64,000 nt of DNA from Schlesneria sphaerica (GTDB lineage Bacteria; Planctomycetota; Planctomycetia; Planctomycetales; Planctomycetaceae): assembly GCF_044336245.1 (NCBI RefSeq), contig NZ_CP172346.1, forward strand, positions 5,766,001-5,830,000. The letters are read 5' to 3'. Of the stretch, positions 36,105 to 45,736 are shown piece after piece (the stretch's first letter is position 1; each line of letters starts with the position of its first letter). The position numbers and the translations under genes are program-made. The notes under the pieces are model-generated. The model did not search any database and had not been told where the DNA came from. It saw nothing but the letters and a program-made list of their open reading frames with translations.

Positions 36105-37886
36105 TTAAAGGATATCCGGCAAATCGGTCATATACTCCAGATCGGCGTTCTCCGGGCTCGCAGGGGTCTGATAAGTGACGGGGCGAGGAGCAGGTCCCGT
36201 GTACGGACCCCCTGCCGGAGTCTTCGCTGCAGGTGGTTTTGCCGGTGGCGTGGCGGGGCGATTCGCTGGCGGAGCCCCCGCCCCCGGTTGTGGCATCGGA
36301 GTGATCGGTACGGGATTGACGCGCTGCGCCGGAGCGGCCGGTGGAGTCGCATTTGGTCGCGCCACAGGTGGCATACCAGGCTGGACTTGCGGCGTTTGCG
36401 GGTGCGTCGGTTGCCGCTGTGGAACCCCCTGAGGTCCGGGTGGGGTGGCGACGGCGGAAGGAGGGCCCTGCTTGACCGCTGGCGGCTGGCCTCCTGAAGG
36501 GGGAACTGGAGCTCCCGGTCGCGGAGGCTGGTGCATCGCCTGCGGATTTCCCATGGGTGGCTGCGGAGCGTATTGCGGCATCCCCGGCATGGGCTGCGGC
36601 ATTCCAGGCATCATTTGAGGGGGCATCATCTGCGGAGGCATCATTTGTGGTGGCATCATGGGCATCTGCCCCTGCGGATACCCCGGGTACCCAGGTGGAT
36701 ACGGCTGAAAGCCGGGTGGATAGCCGGGCATGGGCATCGGCATCGCTACCTGCGGAGGCACGGGTGGGGCCGCCGGAGCGGGCGCCGCCCCCTTCTTGCC
36801 TTTTGCCCGGGCTGCATCCTCGGTCTCAGCGGACTTGATGCGGTCCAGTTGCAACTGATTGGCAGCTTTCTTCTTTTTCTCCTGATTCAGCTTTTCTTCT
36901 GCAAACTTTTGTGCGAACTCGGGATTTGTCGCTAACATTTCCTTGAGCTTCGCGTCCGCGCGGCTATCAAGTCGCACTTCGGAAAGCATTTCCAAGGCGT
37001 CCTTGTCTTCGTTCGCCTTTTTCACCGCTGCGGCATCGACAATGTCCTCCTTGAAAATGCGAATCCGTTTCAGCTCCTGCAGCACTTCATCCACGCTGGC
37101 AGGGCGGTCCGTCGGTTTCTTTTTCAGCAATTTCGCAACGATTCGATCCATCTCTGGGGTGACATTGGGATTGAATTCGGAGGGATTGGGCGGTTCTGCC
37201 CCAAGGTGCTTCTGCAGAAGTTCTTCAGGCGTCGGGGCCTGGAATGGAGTCTTTCCTGCAAGGACTTCAAAGAACAGCACACCAAGACTGTAAAGATCGG
37301 TTTGAATCGTGGGCTGACGGCGTCGGATCGTTTCGGGGGCAATGTAAGTTCGTGTCCCCTGAATCGTCTTCAGCTTCCCTCCGAACATTTTGCTGAGACC
37401 GGTTGCCTGCCTCGTCGACAGCGAAAAGTCACACAACCGTACCTCACCCGCTTTATTCATGAGCACATTGTCGGGCTTGATATCACGGTGAATGAAACCC
37501 TTATTGTGAACATGCGACAGAGCAGAACAGATTCCTTCAAACAGCTGTCGGATCTTCAAATGAACACTGTTTGAGTCCGCCTTGATCTGAAGCTTGAGGT
37601 TCGAAGCGCGGAAGTACTCCATCAAAATGTACGTATGATCGCGGTTCGATGAGTACCTTTCAAATTTCACAATCAGTGGGTGTTCGAACGTTTTGTGAAT
37701 TTCCGACTCGCGCTTCATCTGCGCTTTATTTTCTTTGAAGTCGGGAACATCGGTTTTGAGCAACTTCATGGCCAAGTGCCGTCCGGAAGTTTTCTCGACG
37801 ACTTCCCACACCTGACTGCTGCCCCCCGAAGCAATACACACCGCAAGCTGATATTGATCGTCGACGAGTTGCTCTTCATTAGCCAT
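36105..37886 (-). CDS. Ser/Thr protein kinase with Pro/Gln/Met-rich tail
   Basis: 593 residues, no transmembrane helix, so probably cytoplasmic. The kinase domain (about 10-275) has a Gly-loop (ASGGSSQVWEV), the ATP lysine in HLAMKLLK, catalytic FIHRDIKPDNVLMN, CDFSLS in place of DFG, and YIAPETI. A charged helical segment follows (about 285-355). Residues about 370-593 are low complexity: MPMPGYPPGF, then PPQMM repeats and a Pro/Ala tail. The DFG glycine is serine here, which is seen in some active kinases. The tail may bind partners; substrate unknown. Confidence 0.9.
   Translation of the reverse strand: MANEEQLVDDQYQLAVCIASGGSSQVWEVVEKTSGRHLAMKLLKTDVPDFKENKAQMKRESEIHKTFEHPLIVKFERYSSNRDHTYILMEYFRASNLKLQIKADSNSVHLKIRQLFEGICSALSHVHNKGFIHRDIKPDNVLMNKAGEVRLCDFSLSTRQATGLSKMFGGKLKTIQGTRTYIAPETIRRRQPTIQTDLYSLGVLFFEVLAGKTPFQAPTPEELLQKHLGAEPPNPSEFNPNVTPEMDRIVAKLLKKKPTDRPASVDEVLQELKRIRIFKEDIVDAAAVKKANEDKDALEMLSEVRLDSRADAKLKEMLATNPEFAQKFAEEKLNQEKKKKAANQLQLDRIKSAETEDAARAKGKKGAAPAPAAPPVPPQVAMPMPMPGYPPGFQPYPPGYPGYPQGQMPMMPPQMMPPQMMPPQMMPGMPQPMPGMPQYAPQPPMGNPQAMHQPPRPGAPVPPSGGQPPAVKQGPPSAVATPPGPQGVPQRQPTHPQTPQVQPGMPPVARPNATPPAAPAQRVNPVPITPMPQPGAGAPPANRPATPPAKPPAAKTPAGGPYTGPAPRPVTYQTPASPENADLEYMTDLPDIL
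36607..36660. repeat. 15-bp tandem coding repeat (PPQMM)
   Basis: About three and a half copies of a 15-bp unit (GGCATCATTTGAGGG, GGCATCATCTGCGGA, GGCATCATTTGTGGT, GGCATCAT) inside the kinase gene encode PPQMM repeats. Copy number may vary between strains. Confidence 0.8.
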
Positions 37887-38052
37887 GACCGGCTCCCCAC
37901 TTCAGTTTCGCTCTTTGCTCTCAGCCGCGGCGCAAGCACATCAATCCGCTCGCGATTATCGTTTCAAGTATAACCATCGTTGCAACCGCTGTCCCGACGT
38001 GTTTTTGAGGAACCGCTGCATCCCGCATCCTCATCGAGATTAAGGTTCCGAT

Positions 38053-39180
38053 TTAGAACGGGGGGGCCTTGGGGTTCGTATTCGTTGGATTGACTGTGGT
38101 GGGCGAGGCGGGGCCTTTCTCGGGCGCCGCCCCCCCTGCAACCGAAGTCCCGGACGAAGGCTTCAATTGAAAACCATCGCCCAATTGGTGAGACGATTCG
38201 TAAATCACCTCATCCCCTTCCGCAAACGGTCCGCTGACGAAGACGCGAGAGCCCCCGACCTGCGCCAGAACAGTGACAGGAATATCCCGCACGACATATT
38301 GACGAACGACCTGTATTTTTCGATTTCCATCAGGCAGATTCCCCACCGCGGTGACAGGCACTTCGGTAACGGGCTGACGTGGAATCAGGGGGACAAAGAC
38401 GGTCTGCCCTGCCTTGATCTTCTCACCGTTGTTGTCCACCACGACCTGCACTGACGCGATGGAATCGAAAAGTTCCCGCAGCACATCGAACCGGGCCGGC
38501 AGCGGCAGCACCTGATCAATTTTCCCCTGAACCTCAACCCCTTCGATCTTCAGAGGAAAACTCTTGCCATTTTCCGCCTGTGCTCGCTCAACCGGAATTT
38601 CGACTTTCACCTTACTGCTGTCCGCCACGATTGCGACGGGATCACCGGCACGCAGAAATTGGCCTTCAGTGACCAGCACCCGCTGCACTTCGCCAGCGAA
38701 GGGTGCCCGAATCGTGGCGAGATCCAATAGTGATTGCGCAAGCTCCACATCGATCTTTGCGATGTCGACCCCCGCCTGAGCCAACTCTGCAGGAATCTCT
38801 TCCTTCCCCGCTGCTTTTTGTTCGGCAATCGCTTTTTTCAGCATCGCCTGGGCATGCGCCAGACGAAGTTTCTGGACGGAATTATCCAGCCGAACGACCT
38901 CACCCTGAGCCTGTATCCTGGAATTTGTCTTCGCTGCGATTTGTTTGACGAGTCCATCGAACGGAGCCACCAGCGCGACTGTCTGATTCGCTTCGACGGC
39001 CAGAGGGACACGATACTTGTGGGGATCGATGACGCGAGTCGCTTCGCGCTTAATCACGACCTGCTCCCCCGTCGTCGCCAGCGGGAGGTTCGCCTGAGAG
39101 AATCCCTGCTCTGACGAAAACATGATTCCGGATAGCACGATTCCGCTTGTGCAGAGGAACTTTTGAAATCGAATCATCAT
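38053..39180 (-). CDS. HlyD/RND-type periplasmic adaptor protein
   Basis: 375 residues. A signal peptide (MMIRFQKFLCTSGIVLSGIM) is followed by lipoyl-type half-motifs (VALVAPFDGLVKQIAAKTNS and TIRAPFAGEVQRVLVTEGQF) on either side of a helical hairpin (residues about 110-150). A beta-barrel and membrane-proximal part follow, with a Pro/Gly-rich tail. Such adaptors link inner-membrane pumps to outer-membrane channels. No pump or channel gene lies beside it, so its partner is elsewhere or it has another role. Confidence 0.85.
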   Translation of the reverse strand: MMIRFQKFLCTSGIVLSGIMFSSEQGFSQANLPLATTGEQVVIKREATRVIDPHKYRVPLAVEANQTVALVAPFDGLVKQIAAKTNSRIQAQGEVVRLDNSVQKLRLAHAQAMLKKAIAEQKAAGKEEIPAELAQAGVDIAKIDVELAQSLLDLATIRAPFAGEVQRVLVTEGQFLRAGDPVAIVADSSKVKVEIPVERAQAENGKSFPLKIEGVEVQGKIDQVLPLPARFDVLRELFDSIASVQVVVDNNGEKIKAGQTVFVPLIPRQPVTEVPVTAVGNLPDGNRKIQVVRQYVVRDIPVTVLAQVGGSRVFVSGPFAEGDEVIYESSHQLGDGFQLKPSSGTSVAGGAAPEKGPASPTTVNPTNTNPKAPPF

Positions 39181-39742
39181 TCATTCCTTCGGGATGAAGG
39201 GTTTGACGGGTATGCAGATTATTTCGGTTGACGGTGAGATAAAAGCTACGAGCGTCGTTCAACGGTGTCAACGAGGGGGAAGAGTTGTCAGGCTCTGTGC
39301 ATTCATTCGCCTCCGTCCAAATTTCGCTTACAGGAACACAATCTCGTCCCTGGATTCCGTGCCCGGTGCTTGTGGACGATTCTCGCATCGATCAAGATAC
39401 GCTTGTGGGATCATTTGAGGGTTGTTGAACTCAAACGGCCCTGCTGAGTGCTCGTTCACCGGGCCAGGAAATCGAATTCCGATTCCGTAGAACTTAAGCG
39501 TGAAGAAACTGCGGGAACTGGAAAGGAGTCGACTGCGAGAATTGCCGACAACACAACGGTCACCGCACTCATCCGGGCCCGGACGCAGTCGCTCTTCAAC
39601 GGAGGGGTTCGCTGTGCACGCAGTGGCGCACTCCCGCGTGAGTCCTCGTCTCGCTCCCTCGTCGACTCTGGCGGCATCACTTTGCAGTCGATCTCGTAGA
39701 ACAATCAAGCGCTGCTGAAATGCAGTCGAAAGGACGTGGCTT
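39181..39742. other. Divergent intergenic region
   Basis: 562 bp between the adaptor gene (minus) and the thioredoxin-fold gene (plus). Open frames here have no ribosome sites, signal peptides or recognisable motifs. No repeat or hairpin found. Confidence 0.35.
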
Positions 39743-41083
39743 GTGAATGGGGCTCTGATCGGTTTGGTCGCCTGGTTATCGGTTGCAAATCTTCAACCAG
39801 GAACGGAACTGCAATACGTTGGCTCGCTGAGTCAGCAGGCGAAAACGGGTGAGTCTGAGGTTAAATCATTCAGCCTCTACGCCGTGACCATTGACGATGA
39901 AAAAGGTGACCCTCAACTCGCTTACTATCTGGAAGAACGTGGTGGCGGAAGTTTCGGCTGGCCTGAACGTTTCGGCTTGCTCCCCCTCGCTGGCACCGCG
40001 TCCGCAAAGCCCCGGCCGATTCGTCTGCAGTACACTCACAACGATCAGCAGTATCCCCTGCCGGTGCGTTCGCCGCTCTGTGAGTTTGCTGACAAGCTCA
40101 CCCCACAGGCCACCTGGACAGAAGGTCGTTACACCTACGTGGTCACACGCAAGAAGAACGTGAAAGGGCGTGAAGGCCTGGTGGTCGAGGTCTCATCGAA
40201 CTTCGGCCCGGTTCAGACGATGGTCATTGAACCGGCAACGGGAATCCTCTTGTCGCTCGAAGAGAAAATCATCATCGGCCGGGGGGACGAGTTCCAACTC
40301 AAACTGGATCTGCAATCACAAAAACAAATCCCAAGCTCTGATCTTGATCGAAACCGTGCGTCTCTCATGTCACTGCTCAGCGTGCAGGCAGAACTGGGGC
40401 GGACGGGCGATCAAAAAGTCGTCGAACTGACACGGGACCAACTGAAGTCGCTCCAGTCCAATCTCCCTCAGTACGAAAAAGAAGCCGAAGGGACCGGGTG
40501 GTCTCGACTCGTCGCCTCCATCGGCCTGGATTTGAAACAGCAGAAAAAGCGTCTGGACGGAGTTGCTGGTCTGGAGAAAAAACTCGTTGGCCGCCCTGCT
40601 CCTGAGTGGACTCTGAAACTGACCGACGGATCGACCTTCACCAGCGACGACGCCAAAGACAAAGTCGTCGTTCTGCACTTCTGGCAGTACCGTGGTGAAC
40701 CACTGAATGAGCCGTACGGCCAGATTGGCTACCTCGATTTTCTGAATAACAAACGGAAGAAACTTGGCGTCCGCGTCATCGGAGTAAACGTCGACGAACG
40801 GTTCGCTAATCCCGATCAGAAGAATACCGCCCTCCGTTCCATGAAGAAGTTGCTGGAATTTATGAATGTTGGCTATGACATGGCCATCGATGATGAAACG
40901 GCACTCTCCGAATTCGGTGATCCTCGCGCCACAGGTGCCCCACTGCCCCTTTGGATCGTCATTGGCCATGACGGAAAAGTCGCGCACCACCATACGGGCT
41001 TTTATGACATCAAGCCTGACGAAGGCTTAAAACAACTCGACGATGCAGTGATCGAAGCGATCCGGCGTCAGAAAGGAAAATAG
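39743..41083 (+). CDS. Exported thioredoxin-fold (TlpA/AhpC-like) protein without CxxC
   Basis: 446 residues from GTG 39743, with AGGA eight bases upstream. A weak N-terminal hydrophobic segment (MNGALIGLVAWLSVANL) may be a signal peptide. Residues 20-270 are a beta-rich domain of unknown type. The C-terminal 150 residues form a TlpA/redoxin fold (GRPAPEWTLKLTDGSTFTSD, VVVLHFWQYRGEPLNEPYGQ, VRVIGVNVDE, PLWIVIGHDGKVAHHHTGF). The usual WCxxC after FW is replaced by YRGEPL, so no disulfide activity is expected at that site. Confidence 0.78.
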   Translation: MNGALIGLVAWLSVANLQPGTELQYVGSLSQQAKTGESEVKSFSLYAVTIDDEKGDPQLAYYLEERGGGSFGWPERFGLLPLAGTASAKPRPIRLQYTHNDQQYPLPVRSPLCEFADKLTPQATWTEGRYTYVVTRKKNVKGREGLVVEVSSNFGPVQTMVIEPATGILLSLEEKIIIGRGDEFQLKLDLQSQKQIPSSDLDRNRASLMSLLSVQAELGRTGDQKVVELTRDQLKSLQSNLPQYEKEAEGTGWSRLVASIGLDLKQQKKRLDGVAGLEKKLVGRPAPEWTLKLTDGSTFTSDDAKDKVVVLHFWQYRGEPLNEPYGQIGYLDFLNNKRKKLGVRVIGVNVDERFANPDQKNTALRSMKKLLEFMNVGYDMAIDDETALSEFGDPRATGAPLPLWIVIGHDGKVAHHHTGFYDIKPDEGLKQLDDAVIEAIRRQKGK

Positions 41084-41340
41084 GCCTGCCCGGGATTTGA
41101 CTGAAATTAATCAACCAGCGCCGCTGGTTCTCCGGGAACTCCGAAGAAGCAGCATCCGAACCGGCGTCTGCAACGTACCCCATCTGCAGGTGCATTGTTT
41201 CAAGTCAACATGAGAATGCCACTGTATGACCCTCTTCGGGCATGCAGTGCGCTGCACACCCTCATCAAAGCGAAAAGGCTGCTACTTCAAGCACTCTAAA
41301 GCGGTGGCATGAGCACCGATGATCGCATCGTGACACAGCA

Positions 41341-42030
41341 CTAGCGACAGACGAACCAGCGGCGCATCTGGGATGCACTTTTGCGACACGTTGTCGAAGT
41401 ACAGTTCCAGGCCCGTTCGTACCACGGTCGATCCAGTGGGGGAGGTGGATCGCTCACCTTCAATTCGAAGTGGTCCCCCTCCTGGTAGGCTTTCGTCGCT
41501 GTCACGCCTTCGAAGAGGCTTCCCGGAGAAACTCGCGGCGGTTGTTTCGCGAACAGCACTTCCGCGTTCATTAATGCATCCGTCATGTACTCAGCACAGT
41601 GGAGTCCGTCACATCGTTTCCCCGTCAGATGGTGCTTGACCGAGTACTTGCGCCCAAGCTGACTCTCGAGGTGTTGCTCGAATGCGGCAGCCTTTGAGGA
41701 CGAGAACGGAGCGGTGGGGTGAACAACATGAAGCGTGCTGGGTGTCTGACGGCGGATGTATTCCTCCAGCGACGTCTTACCGACCCCTGCTCCGTTCATG
41801 CTGTCATAGACAATGAACTGTCCGTCCTTAGCCACGACGCCCCCCACGTGTGTGTAGCTGCTACGTGAGAAGACCTTAACGGCCAGACAGTCTCCCTGAC
41901 TGAAGATTAAAGATCCCGTCTGCAGGTTCTGTGAGATTTCTGAGACGAGGTCTTGTGGCGGTGTGGGTGTTGTCGCGTCAGCACTCGGACCACAACATGC
42001 GAACGTACAGGCGACGAATAGGGACCACAT
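41341..42030 (-). CDS. YiiX-like permuted papain-fold hydrolase
   Basis: Start: ATG 42030, with AGGAAATCCC in front; 229 residues. A short hydrophobic N-terminus (MWSLFVACTFACCG) suggests export, possibly as a lipoprotein. The permuted NlpC/P60-like fold is suggested by TGSLIFSQGDCLAVKVFS, the histidine in SSYTHVGGVV and the cysteine in CDGLHCAEYM, in the order H before C expected of YiiX/YebB proteins. Probable amidase or thioesterase in the envelope; substrate unknown. Confidence 0.78.
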   Translation of the reverse strand: MWSLFVACTFACCGPSADATTPTPPQDLVSEISQNLQTGSLIFSQGDCLAVKVFSRSSYTHVGGVVAKDGQFIVYDSMNGAGVGKTSLEEYIRRQTPSTLHVVHPTAPFSSSKAAAFEQHLESQLGRKYSVKHHLTGKRCDGLHCAEYMTDALMNAEVLFAKQPPRVSPGSLFEGVTATKAYQEGDHFELKVSDPPPPLDRPWYERAWNCTSTTCRKSASQMRRWFVCR

Positions 42031-42283
42031 GGGATTTCCTTGCTCACACGGCATCACAAAGCACCGTTGACCATATTCGCATCAGGCCGCTCCGCGTCAA
42101 TGGTCCATCGAGCCCCTGTAAACGCGGTTCGCAAAAAGATTGCACATCGACCCTTCCCCTGAATCAGCCGCTGAGGTAGGACGTTTCTGCTGCGGCGAGG
42201 TCCGGAAAAGATTCTCTTCCGCAGGCGTGTCGCATCTGGAACGGGCCAGATCTGCATACCGAAGACTCTGGCGGCCTACTTAT

Positions 42284-42916
42284 CTAACGTTGCTCTGATT
42301 CGTCTCGACCCTGATCTTGTCTCGGTGTTGACCTCTCAAAACGGTCCCTGCCTGCTGGGAGACTTTCCAGCCACTGCGTCGCTTCACTCGGACGACGAAA
42401 GACCCTGATGACCCGCCCCTGCTGCGCCCACTGGGGCAGGATTTCTGAAAATTCGCGTCGGCGCTCATGATAGGTTGTGATCACCCACCAGATGATCGAA
42501 TCACGAGACAGAAGCAGCCTCAGCGATTCGCGATTGCCACTACAGCAGGTTTCCCCTCTGAAGATCCGTCTCCAGGAGCGATACACGGACCTCCAGAGAA
42601 CCAGCGGAAAGGAATAGTCGAGCCAGACGATGCATGTGGCTTCCGGCCAGATCAAGTCACGGACGGCATGGTAGTTTCCGTCGATCACCCACCGATCCCC
42701 TGCAGTGACAGTCGCGACCCGCTCACGGAATACGTCAACAGGCACCGGTGTCCATTCTGCACCCCAGTGGAGTGAATCCAGCTCGGTATGGGGAACTCCC
42801 AGAATCCGTCCTGCTTCGCTCCCCAAGGTCGATTTTCCGGCGCAACTCGTTCCGATGATCAGAATGCGGCGGAGCGAAGACGGGTCCGCTTCGGGAACGG
42901 GGGTTGATCCAGACAT
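42284..42916 (-). CDS. P-loop nucleotide kinase-like protein (FlaR/topology-modulation type)
   Basis: 210 residues. Walker A ILIIGTSCAGKSTLGSE near residue 20, then the family motif HTELDSLHW and GDRWVIDGNYHAVRDLIWP, then TCIVWLDYSF, where Walker B lies. This matches adenylate kinase-like proteins annotated as FlaR or DNA topology modulation proteins; the true substrate of the family is not known. The C-terminal tail is charged. It lies 49 bp upstream of the broken peptidase gene on the same strand. Confidence 0.82.
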   Translation of the reverse strand: MSGSTPVPEADPSSLRRILIIGTSCAGKSTLGSEAGRILGVPHTELDSLHWGAEWTPVPVDVFRERVATVTAGDRWVIDGNYHAVRDLIWPEATCIVWLDYSFPLVLWRSVYRSWRRIFRGETCCSGNRESLRLLLSRDSIIWWVITTYHERRREFSEILPQWAQQGRVIRVFRRPSEATQWLESLPAGRDRFERSTPRQDQGRDESEQR

Positions 42917-42965
42917 CGCCTTTCCCGGTTGGTGGAACTGCTGTCACTCGGACGGAGCACTGATC

Positions 42966-44155
42966 TCAGCGATCCAATCCCAGGTTTTTCACCAAAAAGG
43001 CCCACTGATCCGCGACCTCTTCGATCATTTTGTCAGTCGGTTTTCCAGCACCATGCCCTGCCCGCGTTTCGATTCGAATCAGTGTCGGAGCCTCGCCCGC
43101 CTGACATTCCTGCAACCGGGCAGCAAACTTGAAACTGTGGCTCGGGACAACACGATCATCTGTGTCGGCGGTCGTGACGAGCGTCGCGGGGTACTTGGTC
43201 CCGGGCTTCAAATTGTGGTAAGGCGAATAAGCATATAGCGCGCGAAATTCATCGGAATGATCGGCACTGCCATAGTCATCGACCCAGAATCGGCCAGCGG
43301 TAAACTTCTGGAAACGAAGCATGTCCATCACACCGACCGCGGGCAGGCAGGCACCGAATAACTCCGGGCGCTGCGTCAGACAGGCACCGACCAGCAGTCC
43401 TCCATTGCTTCCCCCCTGGATTGCCAGCTTCGAGGGAGAGGTATATTTGTGTTCGATCAACCACTCTGCTGCGGCGATGAAGTCATCGAACACGTTCTGC
43501 TTGTTGAGCTTCGTTCCTGCTTTGTGCCAGTCTTCCCCGTATTCACCACCCCCACGCAGGTTAGGCATCGCGAAGACTCCCCCCTGCTCCAGCCAGGCGA
43601 CGCGTGAAATGGAGAAACTGGGGGGGAGTGAAATTGAGAATCCCCCATAGCCGTACAGCAGTGTTGGATTGGTGCCATCCAGTTTCATTCCCTTTTTATG
43701 GGTAATGAACATGGGCACTCGCGTCCCATCTTTGCTGGTGTAGAACACCTGCGCGACCTGGTAGTCCTCTGGATTGAACTTGACCGCAGCCTGCCGCAGC
43801 TTCGTACTTTTGCCGGTCAACAGGTCATAACGGAAGATCGTCGGCGGCGTCGCAAAACTCGAAAACGAGTAAAACGTCTCGGTGTCGGTCCGCTTGCCAC
43901 TGAATCCACTGGCGGATCCGATTCCCGGAAAATCGACTTCACGGACCAGAGTCCCATCCAGGCCGAACATCTTGACCTGTGTTTTGGCATCTTTCAGATA
44001 GGTCGCAACGAACATATTTGCGACAAGATCCACTCCCGCGAGTGTTTCTGCCGCCTGCGGCACGAGCTCGCGAACTTCGCTCGGCCGACGAACGTCAATC
44101 GAAATGACCCGCTTCAGCGGGGCATCCAGATCCGTCTGGAAGAAGAAGACACTCC
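42966..44155 (-). pseudogene. Prolyl oligopeptidase, C-terminal part, separated by IS insertion
   Basis: This is the catalytic half of an S9A prolyl oligopeptidase. It resumes at GSVFFFQTDLDAP and contains the nucleophile in GGSNGGLLVG, the acid in TADTDDRVVPSHSF and the histidine in RAGHGAGK. It has no signal peptide or start of its own; an in-frame ATG created inside the insertion sequence end (near 44171) might allow some translation but the product would lack the signal peptide and most of the propeller. Joined to the part at 45746-46673 it gives 705 residues, a normal family length. Confidence 0.9.
44147..44155. repeat. Target-site duplication, left copy
   Basis: AGACACTCC, repeated at 45737-45745 on the other side of the insertion sequence. 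Nine bp, within the range known for IS4-family elements. Confidence 0.9.
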
Positions 44156-44172
44156 CAATACTGTTCGGCACG
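44156..44172. repeat. IS terminal inverted repeat (transposase 3' side)
   Basis: CAATACTGTTCGGCACG, perfectly complementary to 45720-45736. Confidence 0.93.
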
Positions 44173-44373
44173 AGAATTGATGTGGCTCGTCTGTATCCTG
44201 GATTCGTTCTTTCTGTAGCTGTTCACGCCCGGTCAATCCCGCGAAGCAAGGAGTTCGGCGCGACGTGAGACTAGTATTTAGTGGTTGTCGATTAGGATGT
44301 TTATATAGGCGCGCACCCGTTCTCATCGCGGAATGTAGTTCACGCGGAACGGATCTCTTATCAAAGACTCACG

Positions 44374-45624
44374 TCAGGAAGACGCGGTCTTAAGCTTATC
44401 GATGTGTCCTTGGATCTCATCGAAGTCGACCCAGCCGATCAGGTAAAAGCACAACAGCTCAAACGTCCGCTTGGTCGGCATGCGTCCGGTGTAAAGCAGA
44501 ATCAAGAGGCAGGCGATGAGCGCGGAGTAAATCTGAATCTCGACACCTTGCTGTCGGGTACTCAGCAGGTGGCGGCAGCCCAGCAGGTGCTTGAACATGC
44601 GGAAGAAGAGCTCGATCGTCCAGCGAAGCTGATACATCTCTGCGATCAGTTCTGCGGGGACGTCCAGCAGATCCGTGGCGATTCTCAGGGTTCCATCGCT
44701 GCTGGGGGCTGTACTGGAGAACTTGCGTCCCCGGCGTCGACCGCGGCTGGTGTGAGCGGAGCAGCGGACGGAGATCAGCCTCAAGGTATGGTTGGTTCGT
44801 GTCTTCTTGTGTCGCAATTCGATGATTTGGTCAGCCTGAACTCCAGCAGCCGTCGCTTCGGGCGTGAGCGGTCGTTCTTCAATTGTCTCATACGCCAGCC
44901 TGTCACGGACTCGACAGACATAACTGCTTCCAGCGTTATGGATCTTATTCCAGAGTCGGAACGTCATGTAACCACGATCGATAACATAGCAGTGGTCTGG
45001 TTCGATTGTCCGCTCCAAAACTTTTCGTTCGTCCGCATCTCCCTTCGGGTTGGCTGAGGTGGCTTCAATCCGCTTCGGAAGACCACGCAGGATTTCAAAA
45101 TGTGTATGCAGGCGATAGCCGCACGTTGGTTTCTCGGAACAGTTGGTGATCCAGGCGAGTCGGGCGATCCGTGCCAAGGTGGGAATCACTGAACCATCCA
45201 CAGCGACCAGAGTCTTACCCAGCCCTCGGAAGCGCTCCGGGGCTGGTGCGTCGGGCAACTGGTCAGCCAACTCGCGAGCAATCTTTTTGAGCGGTTCAGG
45301 ATCAAAGAGCTTCACCGATTCGGAGAGGGAGCCCAATGACGTTCGAGGGATCTTGAGTCTCTGCTGGATCTTCTTCAGCTGCGACACCTGCTGCAGGCCA
45401 CGCAGCGAGTCGACGATGGGAGAATAGAACCAGAGCAGCACCAGCGTGCAATACTGGTCCATGTGCAGCTGTCGATTTCCCGCTGTATCCCGTGCGGTTC
45501 CAACCGCATGTAAACGCTTCAGGAAGGGCCTCAGCACCCGAAAGTACTTCAGACCATGAATATTCTTGGCCGAGATCTTCGGCGCTGGTTCGTCATCCGA
45601 GTCGGGAGCTTGCTCTTTTGGCAT
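44374..45624 (-). CDS. IS4-family transposase
   Basis: DDE transposase. Start taken as ATG 45624 (MPKEQAPDSD, 416 residues); an upstream frame to 45693 is open. First aspartate in VAVDGSVIPTLARIA, second in CYVIDRGYMTFRLW, and the glutamate in the IS4 signature Y-x2-R-x3-E-x6-K (YQLRWTIELFFRMFKHLLG). The insertion-domain region between the second D and the E is present (VCRVRDRLAYET). Cuts and joins DNA ends of this element. No frameshift seen. Confidence 0.95.
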   Translation of the reverse strand: MPKEQAPDSDDEPAPKISAKNIHGLKYFRVLRPFLKRLHAVGTARDTAGNRQLHMDQYCTLVLLWFYSPIVDSLRGLQQVSQLKKIQQRLKIPRTSLGSLSESVKLFDPEPLKKIARELADQLPDAPAPERFRGLGKTLVAVDGSVIPTLARIARLAWITNCSEKPTCGYRLHTHFEILRGLPKRIEATSANPKGDADERKVLERTIEPDHCYVIDRGYMTFRLWNKIHNAGSSYVCRVRDRLAYETIEERPLTPEATAAGVQADQIIELRHKKTRTNHTLRLISVRCSAHTSRGRRRGRKFSSTAPSSDGTLRIATDLLDVPAELIAEMYQLRWTIELFFRMFKHLLGCRHLLSTRQQGVEIQIYSALIACLLILLYTGRMPTKRTFELLCFYLIGWVDFDEIQGHIDKLKTASS

Positions 45625-45719
45625 CCGGGCACGCTGACATGGCAGATAAACTGACCAAATGACGGGCAAAAATGCCCCTCTGGCATCTTGCAATCAGTAT
45701 CTTGGCCATGCGCAAATGG

Positions 45720-45736
45720 CGTGCCGAACAGTATTG
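45720..45736. repeat. IS terminal inverted repeat (transposase 5' side)
   Basis: CGTGCCGAACAGTATTG, perfectly complementary to 44156-44172. Confidence 0.93.

Larger units (their letters stand above)
44156..45736 (-). mobile_element. IS4-family insertion sequence, complete, 1581 bp
   Basis: The ends are perfect 17-bp inverted repeats, CAATACTGTTCGGCACG at 44156-44172 and its complement at 45720-45736. It is flanked by 9-bp direct repeats and carries one intact transposase gene on the minus strand. It lies inside a prolyl oligopeptidase gene in the same orientation. All parts needed for mobility look intact, so the insertion is probably recent. Confidence 0.95.

Noticed and set aside
36607..36660. 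CRISPR-like short repeats
   Set aside because: The repeats are contiguous, without spacers, in frame in a kinase gene, and encode PPQMM.
39328..39708. Possible 126-residue gene on the minus strand in the gap before the thioredoxin-fold gene
   Set aside because: Arg/Ser-rich random composition, no ribosome site, and other frames of similar quality on the opposite strand.
42966..44171. Treating the C-terminal half of the peptidase as an intact gene
   Set aside because: Its start codon lies in the insertion sequence end, it lacks the signal peptide and propeller, and the missing half is found across the element.
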